NCBI GenBank assembly: GCA_019120175.1
Contig: DWVP01000019.1
Span: 62,001-126,000, forward strand
DNA length: 64,000 nt
Direction: 5' to 3'
From: Candidatus Corynebacterium faecigallinarum
GTDB taxonomy: Bacteria; Actinomycetota; Actinomycetes; Mycobacteriales; Mycobacteriaceae
The translations under genes were made by a program, and so were the position numbers. The notes beneath the pieces are model-generated. The model made no database searches, was not told the DNA's origin, and saw nothing but the letters and a program-made list of their open reading frames with translations. This document shows, one piece after another, positions 1 to 9,598 of the stretch (its first letter is position 1; every line of letters begins with the position of its first letter).

Positions 1-7
1 GGGGTAG

Positions 8-1129
8 TTACCGCTGGGCGAGCAGCGCGGCCTTGGTGAGGAACTTGTCCAGCACGATGGTCAGCTGACGGGTCTCGGTGAGGAAACCGTCGTGGCCGGT
101 GGGGGAGGTGATCTTCGACAGGCCGATGAAGTCGCCGAGATTGCGCGACAGGTGCTCCTGCTGGTGGTACGGGTACAGGATGTCGGTGTCCACACCGGCG
201 ACCATGGTCGGCACCTGGGAGGATCCGAGGACGGCGTTCATGCCGCCGCGGCCGCGTCCCACGTCGTGCCGGTTCAGGGCGTCGGTGAGGATCACGTAGC
301 TGCCGGCGTCGAACCTCGCCTGCAGCTTCTCCGCCTGACGGTCCAGGTAGCTCTCCACCGCGAAACGTTCGGTGGGGCTGGGGTAGGGGCCGTAGGGGTC
401 CTCGCCCGGCTGCGGCTCGGTGCTGAAGCGCTCGTCGAGCTCCAGCTCACCACGGTAGGTCAGGTGGGCGATACGTCGGGCCTGGCCGAGGCCGTGGGAG
501 GGGATGTGACCGGAACCGTGGTAGTCGCCGTCCTGCCAGCACGGGTCGGCGGTGATGAAGCGGATCTGGGCGGACTGGATGCCGATCTGCCAGGCGGCGG
601 CACGGGCAGACACCGCGATCGGCAGGGCGGCCTCGACCACCTCGGGGAACATGAACGTCCACTCCAGCACCCGGGCACCACCCATCGACGCGCCGATGAC
701 ACCGCGGATCCGGTCGACACCGAGCACGTCCACCAGCAACTGCTTCTCCGCGGTGACGAGGTCGCGGATCGACAGGGCGGGGAAGCGTGAGCCCCAGTAC
801 CCGCCGGCGGGGTGGGTGGAGGACGGCCCGGTGGATCCCTGGCAGCCGCCCAGGCAGTTCGCGCAGAGCACCAGGTAGCGTGTCGTGTCCAGGGCGAGTC
901 CGGGCCCGATCATCCCGGCCCACCATTCGGCGGCGTTGCCGTCGGCGGTCAGGGCATGCTCGACGAGGATGACCGGACGCAGGACCGTCTCCTCGACGGG
1001 CCCTTCGTACCAGGCGAACAGGCGCAGTTCGGCACCGGGAACCGGCACCCCTGCCTCGGTGGTGAAGTCACCGATGGGCAGGATCACCGAGTCGGCGGAC
1101 GCGGGGAGCTTGGCGGGGTCGATGGCCAC
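8..1129 (-). CDS. metX: Homoserine O-acetyltransferase MetX
   Basis: Transfers an acetyl group from acetyl-CoA to L-homoserine, giving O-acetylhomoserine, the substrate of the sulfhydrylase encoded just upstream. It is a cytoplasmic alpha/beta-hydrolase of 373 aa, normal for the family. The nucleophile elbow GASMGG places the catalytic Ser near residue 148. The likely acid and base are Asp about 316 (VDTDILYP) and His about 346 (GHDGF). The start is a GTG with AGGAGA five bases before it. It follows metY after 45 bp in the same direction, so the two are probably co-transcribed. The stop codon lies only 7 bases from the window edge, but the gene is complete. Confidence 0.95.
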   Translation of the reverse strand: MAIDPAKLPASADSVILPIGDFTTEAGVPVPGAELRLFAWYEGPVEETVLRPVILVEHALTADGNAAEWWAGMIGPGLALDTTRYLVLCANCLGGCQGSTGPSSTHPAGGYWGSRFPALSIRDLVTAEKQLLVDVLGVDRIRGVIGASMGGARVLEWTFMFPEVVEAALPIAVSARAAAWQIGIQSAQIRFITADPCWQDGDYHGSGHIPSHGLGQARRIAHLTYRGELELDERFSTEPQPGEDPYGPYPSPTERFAVESYLDRQAEKLQARFDAGSYVILTDALNRHDVGRGRGGMNAVLGSSQVPTMVAGVDTDILYPYHQQEHLSRNLGDFIGLSKITSPTGHDGFLTETRQLTIVLDKFLTKAALLAQR

Positions 1130-1174
1130 GGAGGTCTCCTGTGCTGTTCTGGGGTGGGGCGTGCTGCGGGTGGG

Positions 1175-2515
1175 TCAGCTGATGGCGTCGAAGCCGAGCT
1201 TGAGGTCGGCGAGGATGTCGGAGACGTCCTCGATACCGACCGACAGGCGCACCGTCGCCAGGTTCACTCCCGCACGCTCCAGGCCGTGCTGGTCGGACTG
1301 GGAGTGGGTGGTGGTCGCCGGGTGGACGACCAGGGAACGGACGTCACCAACGTTGGCGAGGTTGGAGTGCAGCTTCAGGGCGTCGATGAACGCCCAGGCC
1401 TTTTCGCGGGCCTCGTCCGACCAGGCGTCGTCGACGGCCAGGTCGAAGGAGAGCACGGAGCCGGTGTACTCGATGCCCAGCTTCTCCTTGACGGCGAACC
1501 AGGGGGAGTCCGGCAGGCCGGCGTAGTTGACCTTCGCCACGGCCGGGTTGGTGGCCAGGGACTCGGCGACGATATTGGCGTTCTCGTTGTGCTTCTGCAC
1601 GCGCAGCGCCAGGGTGTCCAGGCCCTGGATGGCGACCCAGGCGTTGAACGGGGACAGGGCGGCGCCGGTGTCGCGCAGCAGACCGGCGCGGGCCTTCAGG
1701 CCGAAGGCCGGGGCACCCAGGTCGGCGTACTTCAGGCCGTGGTAGGCGGGGTCCGGGGTGACGAAGCCGGGGAAGACCGGCTGGCCATCCTTCTCCACGG
1801 TCCAGTCGAAGGAGCCGCCGTCGATGAGGATGCCGCCGAGGCCGGAGCCGTTGCCGGTGTAGAACTTCGTCAGCGAGGCCACGACGATGTCGGCACCGAG
1901 ATCCAGGGGGCGCACGAGGGCGGCGGTGGCGATGGTGTTGTCGACGATCAGCGGGACGTTGTTCTTGTGTGCCAGCTCCGCGACGGCCGGAATGTCGAGG
2001 ACATCGGCCTGCGGGTTGGCGAAGGTCTCGCCGAAGAAGGCCTTGGTGTTCGGCTTCACCGCGTCCTGCCAGGCCTGGGGGTTGTCGGCGTCCTCGACGA
2101 AGGTCACGTCGATGCCGAGGCGGGGCAGGGTGACACCGAAGAGGGTCTCGGTGCCGCCGTAGAGACGGGCGGAGGTGACGATGTGGTCGCCGGCGCTGGC
2201 GAGGTTGAGGATCGCGGCGGTCTCGGCGGCCTGGCCGGAGGCGAAGGCGACGGCGTGGACGCCGCCCTCCAGGGCGAGCAGCCGGTTCTCCAGTGCCTCC
2301 TGGGTGGGGTTGGTCAGCCGGCCGTAGATCGGGCCGAGGTCTTCTAGGGCGAAGCGCTGCTTTGCGTGCTCGGCGGAGTCGAAGACGTAGGAGGTGGTGA
2401 GGTAGATCGGCTGGTTGCGGGCCCCGGTGTCGGAATCGACGGTCTGCCCGGCGTGGATCGCGCGGGAGGCGAAGCCCCAGTTGCCGGCGTCGGAGTTGTC
2501 GTACTTGGTTGCCAT
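1175..2515 (-). CDS. metY: O-acetylhomoserine sulfhydrylase MetY
   Basis: A PLP enzyme of the Cys/Met metabolism family (446 aa) that makes homocysteine from O-acetylhomoserine and sulfide. The PLP lysine is about residue 217 in SLTKFYTGNGSG, and the PLP-phosphate region FASGQAAETA is near residue 91. I chose the internal ATG (MATKYDNSD) over an upstream frame extension because GGAAGG lies 11 bases before it and the family begins there. It is the first gene of the probable metY-metX unit. In C. glutamicum this pair is repressed by McbR; the upstream region here holds a 12-bp inverted repeat with AGAC half-sites, listed separately. Confidence 0.95.
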   Translation of the reverse strand: MATKYDNSDAGNWGFASRAIHAGQTVDSDTGARNQPIYLTTSYVFDSAEHAKQRFALEDLGPIYGRLTNPTQEALENRLLALEGGVHAVAFASGQAAETAAILNLASAGDHIVTSARLYGGTETLFGVTLPRLGIDVTFVEDADNPQAWQDAVKPNTKAFFGETFANPQADVLDIPAVAELAHKNNVPLIVDNTIATAALVRPLDLGADIVVASLTKFYTGNGSGLGGILIDGGSFDWTVEKDGQPVFPGFVTPDPAYHGLKYADLGAPAFGLKARAGLLRDTGAALSPFNAWVAIQGLDTLALRVQKHNENANIVAESLATNPAVAKVNYAGLPDSPWFAVKEKLGIEYTGSVLSFDLAVDDAWSDEAREKAWAFIDALKLHSNLANVGDVRSLVVHPATTTHSQSDQHGLERAGVNLATVRLSVGIEDVSDILADLKLGFDAIS

Positions 2516-2599
2516 GTGGGTGGGTACCTTCCGTGTGTGGTGTGTTGTGCAGGCTAGTTGTGCTGTGGAACACGATAGCGCACCTGCCGGACATGACAA

Positions 2600-2663
2600 A
2601 CAGCTCGGTCTACTTTAAGCAAAATTCCCTGGTGGGGAACTCGATGGAAGAAGACCGAGCTGT
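2600..2663. repeat. 12-bp inverted repeat upstream of metY
   Basis: ACAGCTCGGTCT at the left and its exact reverse complement AGACCGAGCTGT at the right are separated by 40 bases. A smaller TTCCC/GGGAA stem sits inside the spacer. Each arm carries AGAC-N6-GT, which partly matches the C. glutamicum McbR operator TAGAC-N6-GTCTA; one arm has the full TAGAC half. It could be a methionine-regulator site or a transcript hairpin. The match is incomplete, so the function is uncertain. Confidence 0.45.
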
Positions 2664-2743
2664 TCAGTTGTTGTTGAAGGGGCTGGCGTCCTACATCTTC
2701 TCGGCGCCGCGGCGGTGACGTTGCGGTCGAGTGTGGCGGTCAT
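2615..2743 (-). pseudogene. 42-aa remnant reading frame behind the SufC-like gene
   Basis: A short frame beginning MTATLDRN has a good AAAGGA site 10 bases upstream and starts 39 bp after the SufC-like stop, as the next operon gene would. After about 14 codons its sequence becomes compositionally ordinary, and a different frame at that point reads ...GAEKM then stop, like the tail of another protein. The simplest reading is a gene (perhaps a SufB/SufD-like partner) reduced to its start and end by a large internal deletion. A genuine 42-aa peptide cannot be excluded. Confidence 0.3.
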
Positions 2744-2782
2744 TGTGATCGCGTCCTTTCTGCGCGGTAGTGGTGCGGGTGT

Positions 2783-3528
2783 CTAGCGGTATCCGCCGGC
2801 GCGGATGCGGGCGAACATGTCGTGGGGGTCGCCGGAGTCAGTGAGGCGGCCGTCGACCATGAGGTGGGCGGTGGTGGCGTCGAGGTGCTCCAGGATGAAG
2901 CCGGTGTGGGTGATGACCAGGCCGGCTCGGGCGCGGCCGTCGTCGGTGGGGGCGGAGAGCAGATCGCTGACAGCTTGTTCGACCACGCTGACCTGCTCCA
3001 GGTCCACGCCGGACTCCGGCTCGTCGAAGAGGCAGAGCGAGGGGCCTGCAGGGCGAGCTTCATGACCTCGAAGCGCTTGGCCTCGCCGCCGGAGAATCCG
3101 ACGTTGACGTCGCGTTCGCCGAGGTGGCCCAGGCCGAGGGCATCCTCGGCGGCGCCGAGCCGGTCGGACGCGCCGATGGCATGGGCGAGCTTGGCGACGG
3201 ACACCCCGGCGAGCGCGGGGGGACGCTGGAAAGCCAGACCGATACCGGCCTGGCCGCGTTCCTCGATCTCCATGTCGGTGATGTCCACACCCCGCAACGA
3301 GGCGGTTCCGGCGGTGATGCGGAACGGGTGCAGTCCCATGATTCCGGCGAGCAACGTGGATTTCCCGGAGCCGTTCGGGCCGAGCAGGATGTGGCGTTCG
3401 CCGTCATCGATGGTCAGGTTGATGGCCCGGCAGATGACGGTCTCGGTCCCGGTGGTCTCGTCCACGGCGGCGATGTCCACGCTGCGGAGTTCGAGGAGGG
3501 GGACGGCGGTGATGTCTGTGGCGTTCAT
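2783..3528 (-). pseudogene. SufC-like ABC ATPase, frameshifted
   Basis: The first part, starting MNATDITAV, holds Walker A (GPNGSGKST), a Q-loop region (AFQRPPAL) and an ABC signature GFSGGEAKRFE, the form typical of SufC-type ATPases. Near base 3043 the frame is lost. Walker B (LCLFDEPESGVD), the His switch (ITHTGF) and the end (IRAGGYR) continue in another frame. Adding one base at LALQAP restores a single protein of about 248 aa. No intact SufB or SufD gene lies beside it, only the short remnant downstream. It is either a decaying gene or carries a sequencing error. Confidence 0.75.
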
Positions 3529-3720
3529 GGTGACTGTCCCGAGCTTCGTTGGTCCGTGGGCCGGGACAGGTGGAGCGGGCCGCCGCCCCGGGGAGCTTCT
3601 GTGGTGGAGCTTCACCCCTGAACTTACTTTTGCTTGCTTCCGTTCTGAATGGTCCGGAGCGGTGAGGATGGGCAATCTACCCCTGAACTCTACCCACCCT
3701 AAGTCGGTCCTGCACAGACA

Positions 3721-3761
3721 CCACCGCCCCGTGTGCCGACTCAGCGGCGCACGGGGCGGTG
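3721..3761 (-). terminator. Strong hairpin after icd
   Basis: Two 18-base arms, CCACCGCCCCGTGTGCCG and its reverse complement with one mismatch, are separated by 5 bases. The hairpin lies about 20 bases past the icd stop codon and upstream of the SufC-like gene, so it should end icd transcripts. No long T run follows, which is common for terminators in GC-rich actinobacteria. Confidence 0.7.
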
Positions 3762-3782
3762 GTGGAGGTGGTGGAGCGGGGC

Positions 3783-6041
3783 CTACTTCTCGTGGCGGGA
3801 CGCCAGGCCGTCGATCACGGCGTTGAAGGTGGCGGACGGGCGCATGACCTTCGTGGTCTTCTCCTCGTCCAGCCAGTAGTAGCCGCCGAGGTCGGCGGAG
3901 GAGCCCTGACCGCCGCGCATCTCCTTCTTGACGGTCTCGTACTTCTCCTCCAGCTCCTGGGCGACCGGCGCGAAGATCTCGGCGAGCTCCGGATCGTCGG
4001 TCTGCTTGGAGAGGTTGAGGGCCCAGTAGCGGGCCAGCCAGTAGTGGCTGCCGCGGTTGTCGATCTCACCGACGACGCGGGCAGGGGAGAGGTCCTCGTT
4101 GAGGATCCGCTCGGTGGCGGCATCCAGTGCGTCGGCCAGGATCGGGGTCCGGGGGTTGTTGTCGGTCTCAGCGAGCTTGCGCAGCGACTCGGCCAGTGCG
4201 AGGAACTCACCCAGGGAATCCCAGCGCAGGTAGTCCTCCTCGATGAGCTGCTGGACGTGCTTCGGTGCGGATCCGCCGGCACCGGTCTCGAACAGCCCGC
4301 CGCCGGCGATCAGCGGCACGATGGAGAGCATCTTGGCGCTGGTGCCCAGTTCCATGATCGGGAAGAGGTCGGTGAGGTAGTCACGCAGGACGTTGCCGGA
4401 CACGGAGATGGTGTCCTCGCCGGCGCGGATGCGGTCGACCGAGAGCTGGCACGCCTCGACGGGGGAGAGGATGCGCAGGTCCAGGCCCTCGGTGTCACCG
4501 ACGAGCTCGGAGTCCTTGAGGTACTCCTCGACCTTCGCGGTCATGTTGCGGTCGTGGGCACGCTCCGGGTCGAGCCAGAAGACGGCCGGTGCCCCGGTGT
4601 CGCGGGCGCGGCTGACGGCCAGCTTCACCCAGTCACGGATCGCCACGTCCTTGGCCTGGCAGGCGCGCCAGATGTCGCCGGGGGCGACGGTGTGAGACAT
4701 CAGCACCTCGCCGGAGGAGTCGACGACCTCGACGGTGCCCTCGGACTCGATCTTGAAGGTCTTGTCGTGGGAGCCGTACTCCTCGGCCTTCTGGGCCATC
4801 AGACCGACGTTCGGGACGGTGCCCAGGGTCGTCGGGTCGAAGGCGCCGTTCTTCCGGCAGTCCTCGATGACCGTCTGAAACACCCCGGCGTAGGAGGAGT
4901 CCGGGATGACCGCGAGGGCGTCCTGCTCCTGGTCGTTCTTGTTCCACATGTGTCCGCCGCTGCGGATCATGGCGGGCATGGAGGCGTCGACGATGATGTC
5001 GGAGGGGACGTGCAGGCCGGTGATGCCCTTGTGGGAGTTGACCATGGCCAGGTCGGGGCCGTCCTCCAGGCCCTTGTCGAAGGCCGCGCGGATCTCGGAC
5101 GCCAGGTCGGTGCCGATCTCGTCGGCGTAGTCCTCGAGCCCGGAGTAGATGGCGGCGAGGCCGTTCTCGCCGTTGAGTCCCTTGGAGAACAGCGTGTCGC
5201 CGTACTTCTCGAAGACGTCGGAGAAGTAGGAACGCACCACGTGGCCGAAGATGATCGGGTCGGAGACCTTCATCATCGTGGCCTTGAGGTGTGCGGAGAA
5301 CAGGACGCCCTCCTCCTTCGCGCGGGCGACCTGGTCCTTCAGGAAGGCGTCGAGGTCCCGGGCGCGCAGGACGGTGGCGTCGACGATCTCCTTGTCCAGG
5401 ACCTTCAGCCCGTCCTTCAGGACGGTGGTCTCCCCGTCTGCACCGACGAGTCGGATGGTGAGGGTGTCGTCGCCGTCGATGATGACGGACTGCTCATTGT
5501 GGCGGAAGTCGCCGTCGGACATCGTGGCGACGTTGGTCTTCGAGTCGGCGGCCCACTCACCCATGTGGTGCGGGTGCTTCCGGGCGAAGTTCTTGACGGC
5601 CTTCGGGGCACGACGGTCGGAGTTGCCTTCACGCAGGACCGGGTTCACGGCGGACCCCTTGACGGAGTCGTAACGGGCGCGGGCGTCCTTCTCCTCGTCC
5701 GTGGACGGCTCGTCCGGGTAGTCCGGCAGGTCGTAACCGTGCTCCTGGAGCTCGCGGACGGCAGCCTTGAGCTGGGGGACCGACGCGGAGATATTCGGGA
5801 GCTTGATGATGTTCGCGTCCGGCTTCTTGGTCAGCTCGCCGAGCTCCGCGAGCGCATCGTGGACACGCTGTCCCTCGGGCAGGACGTCGTTGAACGAGGA
5901 GAGGATACGCGCTGCCAGGGAGATGTCCCGGGTTTCGACGGCGACGCCGGTGGTGGAGGCGAACGCCTCGATAACGGGCTTCAACGAGTATGTCGCGAGT
6001 AGCGGGGCTTCGTCAGTGCGGGTGTAGATGATCTTGGCCAT
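3783..6041 (-). CDS. icd: Monomeric NADP-dependent isocitrate dehydrogenase
   Basis: Oxidatively decarboxylates isocitrate to 2-oxoglutarate in the TCA cycle, producing NADPH. The 752-aa length and the start [19 protein letters not shown] mark the large monomeric class found in corynebacteria and some gamma-proteobacteria, unrelated in length to the roughly 420-aa dimeric enzymes. The frame is intact from end to end. A GGGAGA site lies about 9 bases before the ATG. It is a single-gene unit: a divergent exporter lies upstream and a strong hairpin downstream. Confidence 0.97.
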   Translation of the reverse strand: MAKIIYTRTDEAPLLATYSLKPVIEAFASTTGVAVETRDISLAARILSSFNDVLPEGQRVHDALAELGELTKKPDANIIKLPNISASVPQLKAAVRELQEHGYDLPDYPDEPSTDEEKDARARYDSVKGSAVNPVLREGNSDRRAPKAVKNFARKHPHHMGEWAADSKTNVATMSDGDFRHNEQSVIIDGDDTLTIRLVGADGETTVLKDGLKVLDKEIVDATVLRARDLDAFLKDQVARAKEEGVLFSAHLKATMMKVSDPIIFGHVVRSYFSDVFEKYGDTLFSKGLNGENGLAAIYSGLEDYADEIGTDLASEIRAAFDKGLEDGPDLAMVNSHKGITGLHVPSDIIVDASMPAMIRSGGHMWNKNDQEQDALAVIPDSSYAGVFQTVIEDCRKNGAFDPTTLGTVPNVGLMAQKAEEYGSHDKTFKIESEGTVEVVDSSGEVLMSHTVAPGDIWRACQAKDVAIRDWVKLAVSRARDTGAPAVFWLDPERAHDRNMTAKVEEYLKDSELVGDTEGLDLRILSPVEACQLSVDRIRAGEDTISVSGNVLRDYLTDLFPIMELGTSAKMLSIVPLIAGGGLFETGAGGSAPKHVQQLIEEDYLRWDSLGEFLALAESLRKLAETDNNPRTPILADALDAATERILNEDLSPARVVGEIDNRGSHYWLARYWALNLSKQTDDPELAEIFAPVAQELEEKYETVKKEMRGGQGSSADLGGYYWLDEEKTTKVMRPSATFNAVIDGLASRHEK

Positions 6042-6250
6042 GGGCCGGTGTCTCCCTCTTCAGTAGTCAGTGCAGCGTCGCGTCGAGCGTCCCCTCGTGA
6101 GGGCCGTAGACGGGCGCACCTGCGATTATTCGTCTCATTCTCTGGTGATGCCTTCGTGTGGAAGGGTGCCGCTCGGGCGTCTACTATCGCGATAATACGG
6201 CAATGCCGGTTGCTCTGACGGTCGCGGGGCGGCGGGTACCCTACACCCGG

Positions 6251-6266
6251 GGATAGACCGTTATCC
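6251..6266. promoter_or_regulatory. Candidate operator in the icd/exporter divergent region
   Basis: GGATA-N6-TATCC is a 16-bp palindrome lying about 110 bases before the exporter GTG start, inside the 335-bp region between the two divergent genes. That region is less GC-rich than its surroundings and also holds the palindrome TATCGCGATA near 6185-6194. I see no further gene in it. The palindrome could bind a TetR- or MarR-like repressor, but no regulator gene is adjacent. Confidence 0.3.
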
Positions 6267-6376
6267 GGATATCAGTGAAATCTTCCGGGGAAATTGTCGG
6301 TGGGACCGGGAATACATCTGAATCGATACCGGTTGGCCTTTCCTGTGGCACGTGCCGACCTGACGAGGAGTACACC

Positions 6377-7654
6377 GTGACCGAATCGACCATTGCAACC
6401 ACCACACGACTGCAACGCCTGGCGGACCTCCCCCGTCCGTCCCGCCGGCCCAGCCGTCGCCCGCTACCCCGGCAGACGGAGATGGGCCGTCGTCGGCGTC
6501 CGATCGCCATCCTCATGCTCGCCCTCGGTGGCTTCGGCATCGGGACGACCGAGTTCGTGGCGATGGGGTTGCTCAACTACATCGCCGACGACTTCTCTAT
6601 CAGTGAGGCCACCGCCGGCCACGTGATCACCGCCTACGCCCTCGGCGTGGTGGTTGGCGCTCCCGTGATCACGGCGTTCACCGGGGCGATGCCCCGGCGG
6701 CGGCTCGTCCTGATCCTCATGGGCGCCTTCACCGTGGGTAACGCCCTCAGTGTGCTGGCCGGCTCCTACGGACTGCTGATGTTGTCCCGGTTCATCGCCG
6801 GTATCCCCCACGGCGCCTACTTCGCCGCCGCCGCACTGATCGCCGCGTCCATGGCGGACGCCGGACAGCGGGGGCGTGCCGTCGCGCAGGTCTCCATGGG
6901 ACTGTCGGTGGCGACGGTGGCCGGCGTGCCCGCTGCCCAGTGGGTCGGCCAGACGCTGGGCTGGAATGCGGCTTTCGCCGTGGTCGCCCTGATCGGCCTG
7001 GTCACCCTGATCGGCCTGTGGTACTCGCTGCCGCACATGACCCAGATGCCTGCCACCCGTCCGATGACGGAACTCAGCGCACTGGTCAACCCCCAGGTAA
7101 TGCTCACGTTGCTGCTCGGCACCGTCGGCTTCGGCGGCATGTTCTGTGTCTACACCTACATCTCCTGGACGATGACCGAGCGCGCCGGTTTCCCGGAGGG
7201 CCTCATGTGGCTGGTCCTCATGGTCTACGGCATCGGCATGGTCGCCGGAACCTTCGTCGGCGGTCGGCTGGCCGACATCAACGTGGAGGGGTCCATCTTC
7301 GGCGCCCTGGTCGCCATGGTGGTGGTGCTCGGCGCGTTCTACTTCACCAGTACCAGTGCACCGCTGGCGATCGTGAACTTCGGTCTGGTCGCGATGTCCG
7401 GCTCGGTGATGACGATCAACCTGCAGACCCGGTTGATGGACGTCGCCGGGAAGGCGCAGAATCTCGCGGCGTCGATGAACCACTCGGCGTTGAACCTGGC
7501 GAACGCCGCCGGTGCTGCGGTCGGCGGTGCCGTGATCAGCGCGGGCTACTCGTACTCGGCACCGGCGCTGGCAGGCGTGGGCATGGCACTGTGCGGCATC
7601 GTGGTGTTCATCCCGACGTACCTGCTTCGGCGCAGGAGCGAGGCGCGCCGCTAG
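6377..7654 (+). CDS. MFS drug/metabolite exporter of the DHA1 (AraJ/YdhP-like) type
   Basis: A 425-aa, 12-helix major facilitator protein in the cytoplasmic membrane, likely a proton antiporter. After a basic N-terminal tail of about 45 residues, the first helix reads ALGGFGIGTTEFVAMGLL, a signature of the AraJ/YdhP exporter group. The A-motif loop follows helix 2 (TGAMPRRRLVL), and helix 4 begins SRFIAGIPHGAYF. The GTG start is set by GAGGAG six bases upstream; the longer frame has no ribosome site. The substrate cannot be read from sequence. Its stop codon overlaps the -10-like element of xthA. Confidence 0.88.
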   Translation: MTESTIATTTRLQRLADLPRPSRRPSRRPLPRQTEMGRRRRPIAILMLALGGFGIGTTEFVAMGLLNYIADDFSISEATAGHVITAYALGVVVGAPVITAFTGAMPRRRLVLILMGAFTVGNALSVLAGSYGLLMLSRFIAGIPHGAYFAAAALIAASMADAGQRGRAVAQVSMGLSVATVAGVPAAQWVGQTLGWNAAFAVVALIGLVTLIGLWYSLPHMTQMPATRPMTELSALVNPQVMLTLLLGTVGFGGMFCVYTYISWTMTERAGFPEGLMWLVLMVYGIGMVAGTFVGGRLADINVEGSIFGALVAMVVVLGAFYFTSTSAPLAIVNFGLVAMSGSVMTINLQTRLMDVAGKAQNLAASMNHSALNLANAAGAAVGGAVISAGYSYSAPALAGVGMALCGIVVFIPTYLLRRRSEARR

Positions 7655-7664
7655 TCTGGACCGC

Positions 7665-8633
7665 ATGACTGTCACTGTCGCCACCGTCAACGTCAACGGC
7701 ATCCGTGCCGCAGCCAAGGTCCGCAACGAGGACAACCACGGGATCCTGCCGTGGTTGGAGAGCACCCCGGCGGACGTGGTGCTGCTGCAGGAGGTGCGTG
7801 CCACCCCCGACCAGACCGAGAAGGCACTGGCTCCGGCCCTGGAAGCCGGGTGGAACCTGGTGCAGGCCGAGGCCGCGGCCAAGGGGCGCGCGGGTGTGGC
7901 GATCCTGTCGCGTCACGGCATCGAGGACGTCCAGGTCGGATTCGGGGAGGGATTCAGCACCGAGTTCGACGACGCCGGCCGTTACATCGAGGCGTCCACC
8001 GCCGGACTCCGGGTCGCGAGCGTCTACCTGCCGTCCGGGGCCGAGGGCACGGCCAAACAGGACGAGAAGTTCCGGTTCCTCGACATCTTCGGGCCGTACC
8101 TCGACCAGCAGGCCGGGGTGCACGAGCAGATGGTCGTCGGGGGAGACTGGAACATCTGCCACCGGCGCCAGGACCTGAAGAACTGGCGTCCGAACCGGAA
8201 GAAGTCGGGGTACCTGCCGGCGGAGCGGGCGTTCATGGATTCGGTGTTCGGTACCTTCCCCGACGAGTCCACGCAGATCGGCGACCCGACGGACGCCGGT
8301 CGTACCGGCAACCCCGGTGGGACGCCGTCGGATTTCTTCGGCGCGGTGGACTACACACCCGGTGACGTGGCTGCCCGGCGGTTGGACGACGGCGCGACGG
8401 GGGAGCCCCGGTGGTTCGACGCGCTGCGCCGGCTGCACCCGGACGAGGACGGTCCCTACTCCTGGTGGACGTGGCGCGGCAAGGCCTTCGACACCGGCGC
8501 CGGGTGGCGTATCGACTACCAGGCGGCGACATCGGCGTTGATGGAGCGTGTGGAGTCCGCGTGGGTGGACCGGGCCGAGCACTACGACCTGCGCTGGAGC
8601 GACCATTCGCCGGTGCTGGTCACGTACCGCTGA
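7665..8633 (+). CDS. xthA: Exodeoxyribonuclease III / AP endonuclease
   Basis: A 322-aa enzyme of the Mg-dependent exonuclease-endonuclease-phosphatase fold, acting in base-excision repair as 3'-5' exonuclease and abasic-site endonuclease. Visible motifs are the N-terminal VNVNGIRAA, the metal-binding LLQEVRA, GDWNICH, and the C-terminal WSDHSPV with the catalytic His. TAGTCT lies seven bases before the ATG with no ribosome site, so the transcript is probably leaderless. The 3' end overlaps the convergent transporter gene by 52 bp. Confidence 0.93.
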   Translation: MTVTVATVNVNGIRAAAKVRNEDNHGILPWLESTPADVVLLQEVRATPDQTEKALAPALEAGWNLVQAEAAAKGRAGVAILSRHGIEDVQVGFGEGFSTEFDDAGRYIEASTAGLRVASVYLPSGAEGTAKQDEKFRFLDIFGPYLDQQAGVHEQMVVGGDWNICHRRQDLKNWRPNRKKSGYLPAERAFMDSVFGTFPDESTQIGDPTDAGRTGNPGGTPSDFFGAVDYTPGDVAARRLDDGATGEPRWFDALRRLHPDEDGPYSWWTWRGKAFDTGAGWRIDYQAATSALMERVESAWVDRAEHYDLRWSDHSPVLVTYR

Positions 8634-9538
8634 CAGAGCGCCCCGACCAGTCCCGCAGTTGCCAGCGTGACGTGCAGGACCAGCAGGACGAGGAGTGCCA
8701 CGCTGACCCCGTCCAACCAGGCGGCACCGGTACTGACGGACAGTTGGTGGGTGCCCAGACTGCAGGTGCCGACGGGGAAGGTCGCGGACCACCATGCCGG
8801 GCTGTAGGTCGCCGCAGACACGGCGGGGGAGGTCCGTAGCAGAGTCCCCCAATGGTTCCAGAGGCCCCACAGTGCGGCGGGGACACCGACGGCGAGCATG
8901 ACGACGGCATACGTCCGGCCTGCGTCGGTGAGGGTGGTCCCGTCGGTGAGCAGCAGGGCCGCCGTGCTGCTCTGGCCGACGATGCCGAGGGGGATCCACG
9001 TCGTCGCCGCGGCAGGAGGTTCCGGGCGCCGTCCTGCGGTGAGGTAGATGAGGAGGAAGGCGGGGACACCGGTGACCAGGGAAGCAGCGAAGCAGAGCAC
9101 GCCGGGGAGCGGGTGTCCGAGCTGGGCGGCGTTGGTCGCCGCCACCATCGGGGTGACCAGGGGCAGAGTCGCGGGAAACGTACGTGGCAGCGTACCCCGG
9201 ACGAGTCTCGCAGCCTGAGGGGTGAAGACGACGACGGAGGCGACCGTCCCGACGACCCAGGTGACCTTGTGGACACCGACGAGGCCGAGGGTGCTGTCGG
9301 CCGCCGATCCGAGAGCGAGGACCCCCATGGTGACCATCGACCAGGGAGGGAGGTCCGTCGCCAGCCAACTCCGTCCACCGGTGACGAGGACCAGCAGGAT
9401 GATGCCGGCCAGGACGGTCACGACGCCACCGGCGGGCGTCCCCACGTGTGTCCCCGTCATCGACGCGGTGATGGAGGTGCCCATCAGCGCACCTGCCCAG
9501 GCGGGGCCGGGTGGCGGGAGTTCGGTGGTGGTGTCCAT
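8582..9538 (-). CDS. TDT-family (TehA/SLAC1-like) membrane transporter
   Basis: A protein of about 318 aa with roughly ten hydrophobic helices, resembling the tellurite-resistance/dicarboxylate transporter family, which includes C4-dicarboxylate exporters, sulfite pumps and anion channels. Helix-bearing stretches start near GVVTVLAGIILL and continue to the C-terminal LLVLLVLHVTLA. The ATG at MDTTTELPPP is preferred because TACGGT lies eight bases upstream, fitting a leaderless start. It is divergent from a LysR gene 72 bp away, which probably controls it. The substrate is not determinable; an organic acid or sulfite is plausible. Confidence 0.7.
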   Translation of the reverse strand: MDTTTELPPPGPAWAGALMGTSITASMTGTHVGTPAGGVVTVLAGIILLVLVTGGRSWLATDLPPWSMVTMGVLALGSAADSTLGLVGVHKVTWVVGTVASVVVFTPQAARLVRGTLPRTFPATLPLVTPMVAATNAAQLGHPLPGVLCFAASLVTGVPAFLLIYLTAGRRPEPPAAATTWIPLGIVGQSSTAALLLTDGTTLTDAGRTYAVVMLAVGVPAALWGLWNHWGTLLRTSPAVSAATYSPAWWSATFPVGTCSLGTHQLSVSTGAAWLDGVSVALLVLLVLHVTLATAGLVGALCQRYVTSTGEWSLQRRS

Positions 9539-9598
9539 GAGTCCTGACCGTAGACGGCTGTCGTCGTGGACCGGGATAACGGAGCAGGTGGAAAGGGG

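Noticed and set aside
812..2347. 511-aa plus-strand frame opposite metX-metY
   Set aside because: Gly/Val/Asp-rich composition typical of the antisense of GC-rich genes; metY and metX are certain on the other strand.
3759..6002. 747-aa plus-strand frame opposite icd
   Set aside because: Mirror of the icd reading frame; no domain and no ribosome site.
6241..6576. 111-aa minus frame before the MFS gene
   Set aside because: Overlaps the MFS start region, no ribosome site, shadow composition.
6464..7882. 472-aa minus-strand frame opposite the MFS gene
   Set aside because: His/Gln/Asp-rich shadow of a membrane protein; spans two real genes.
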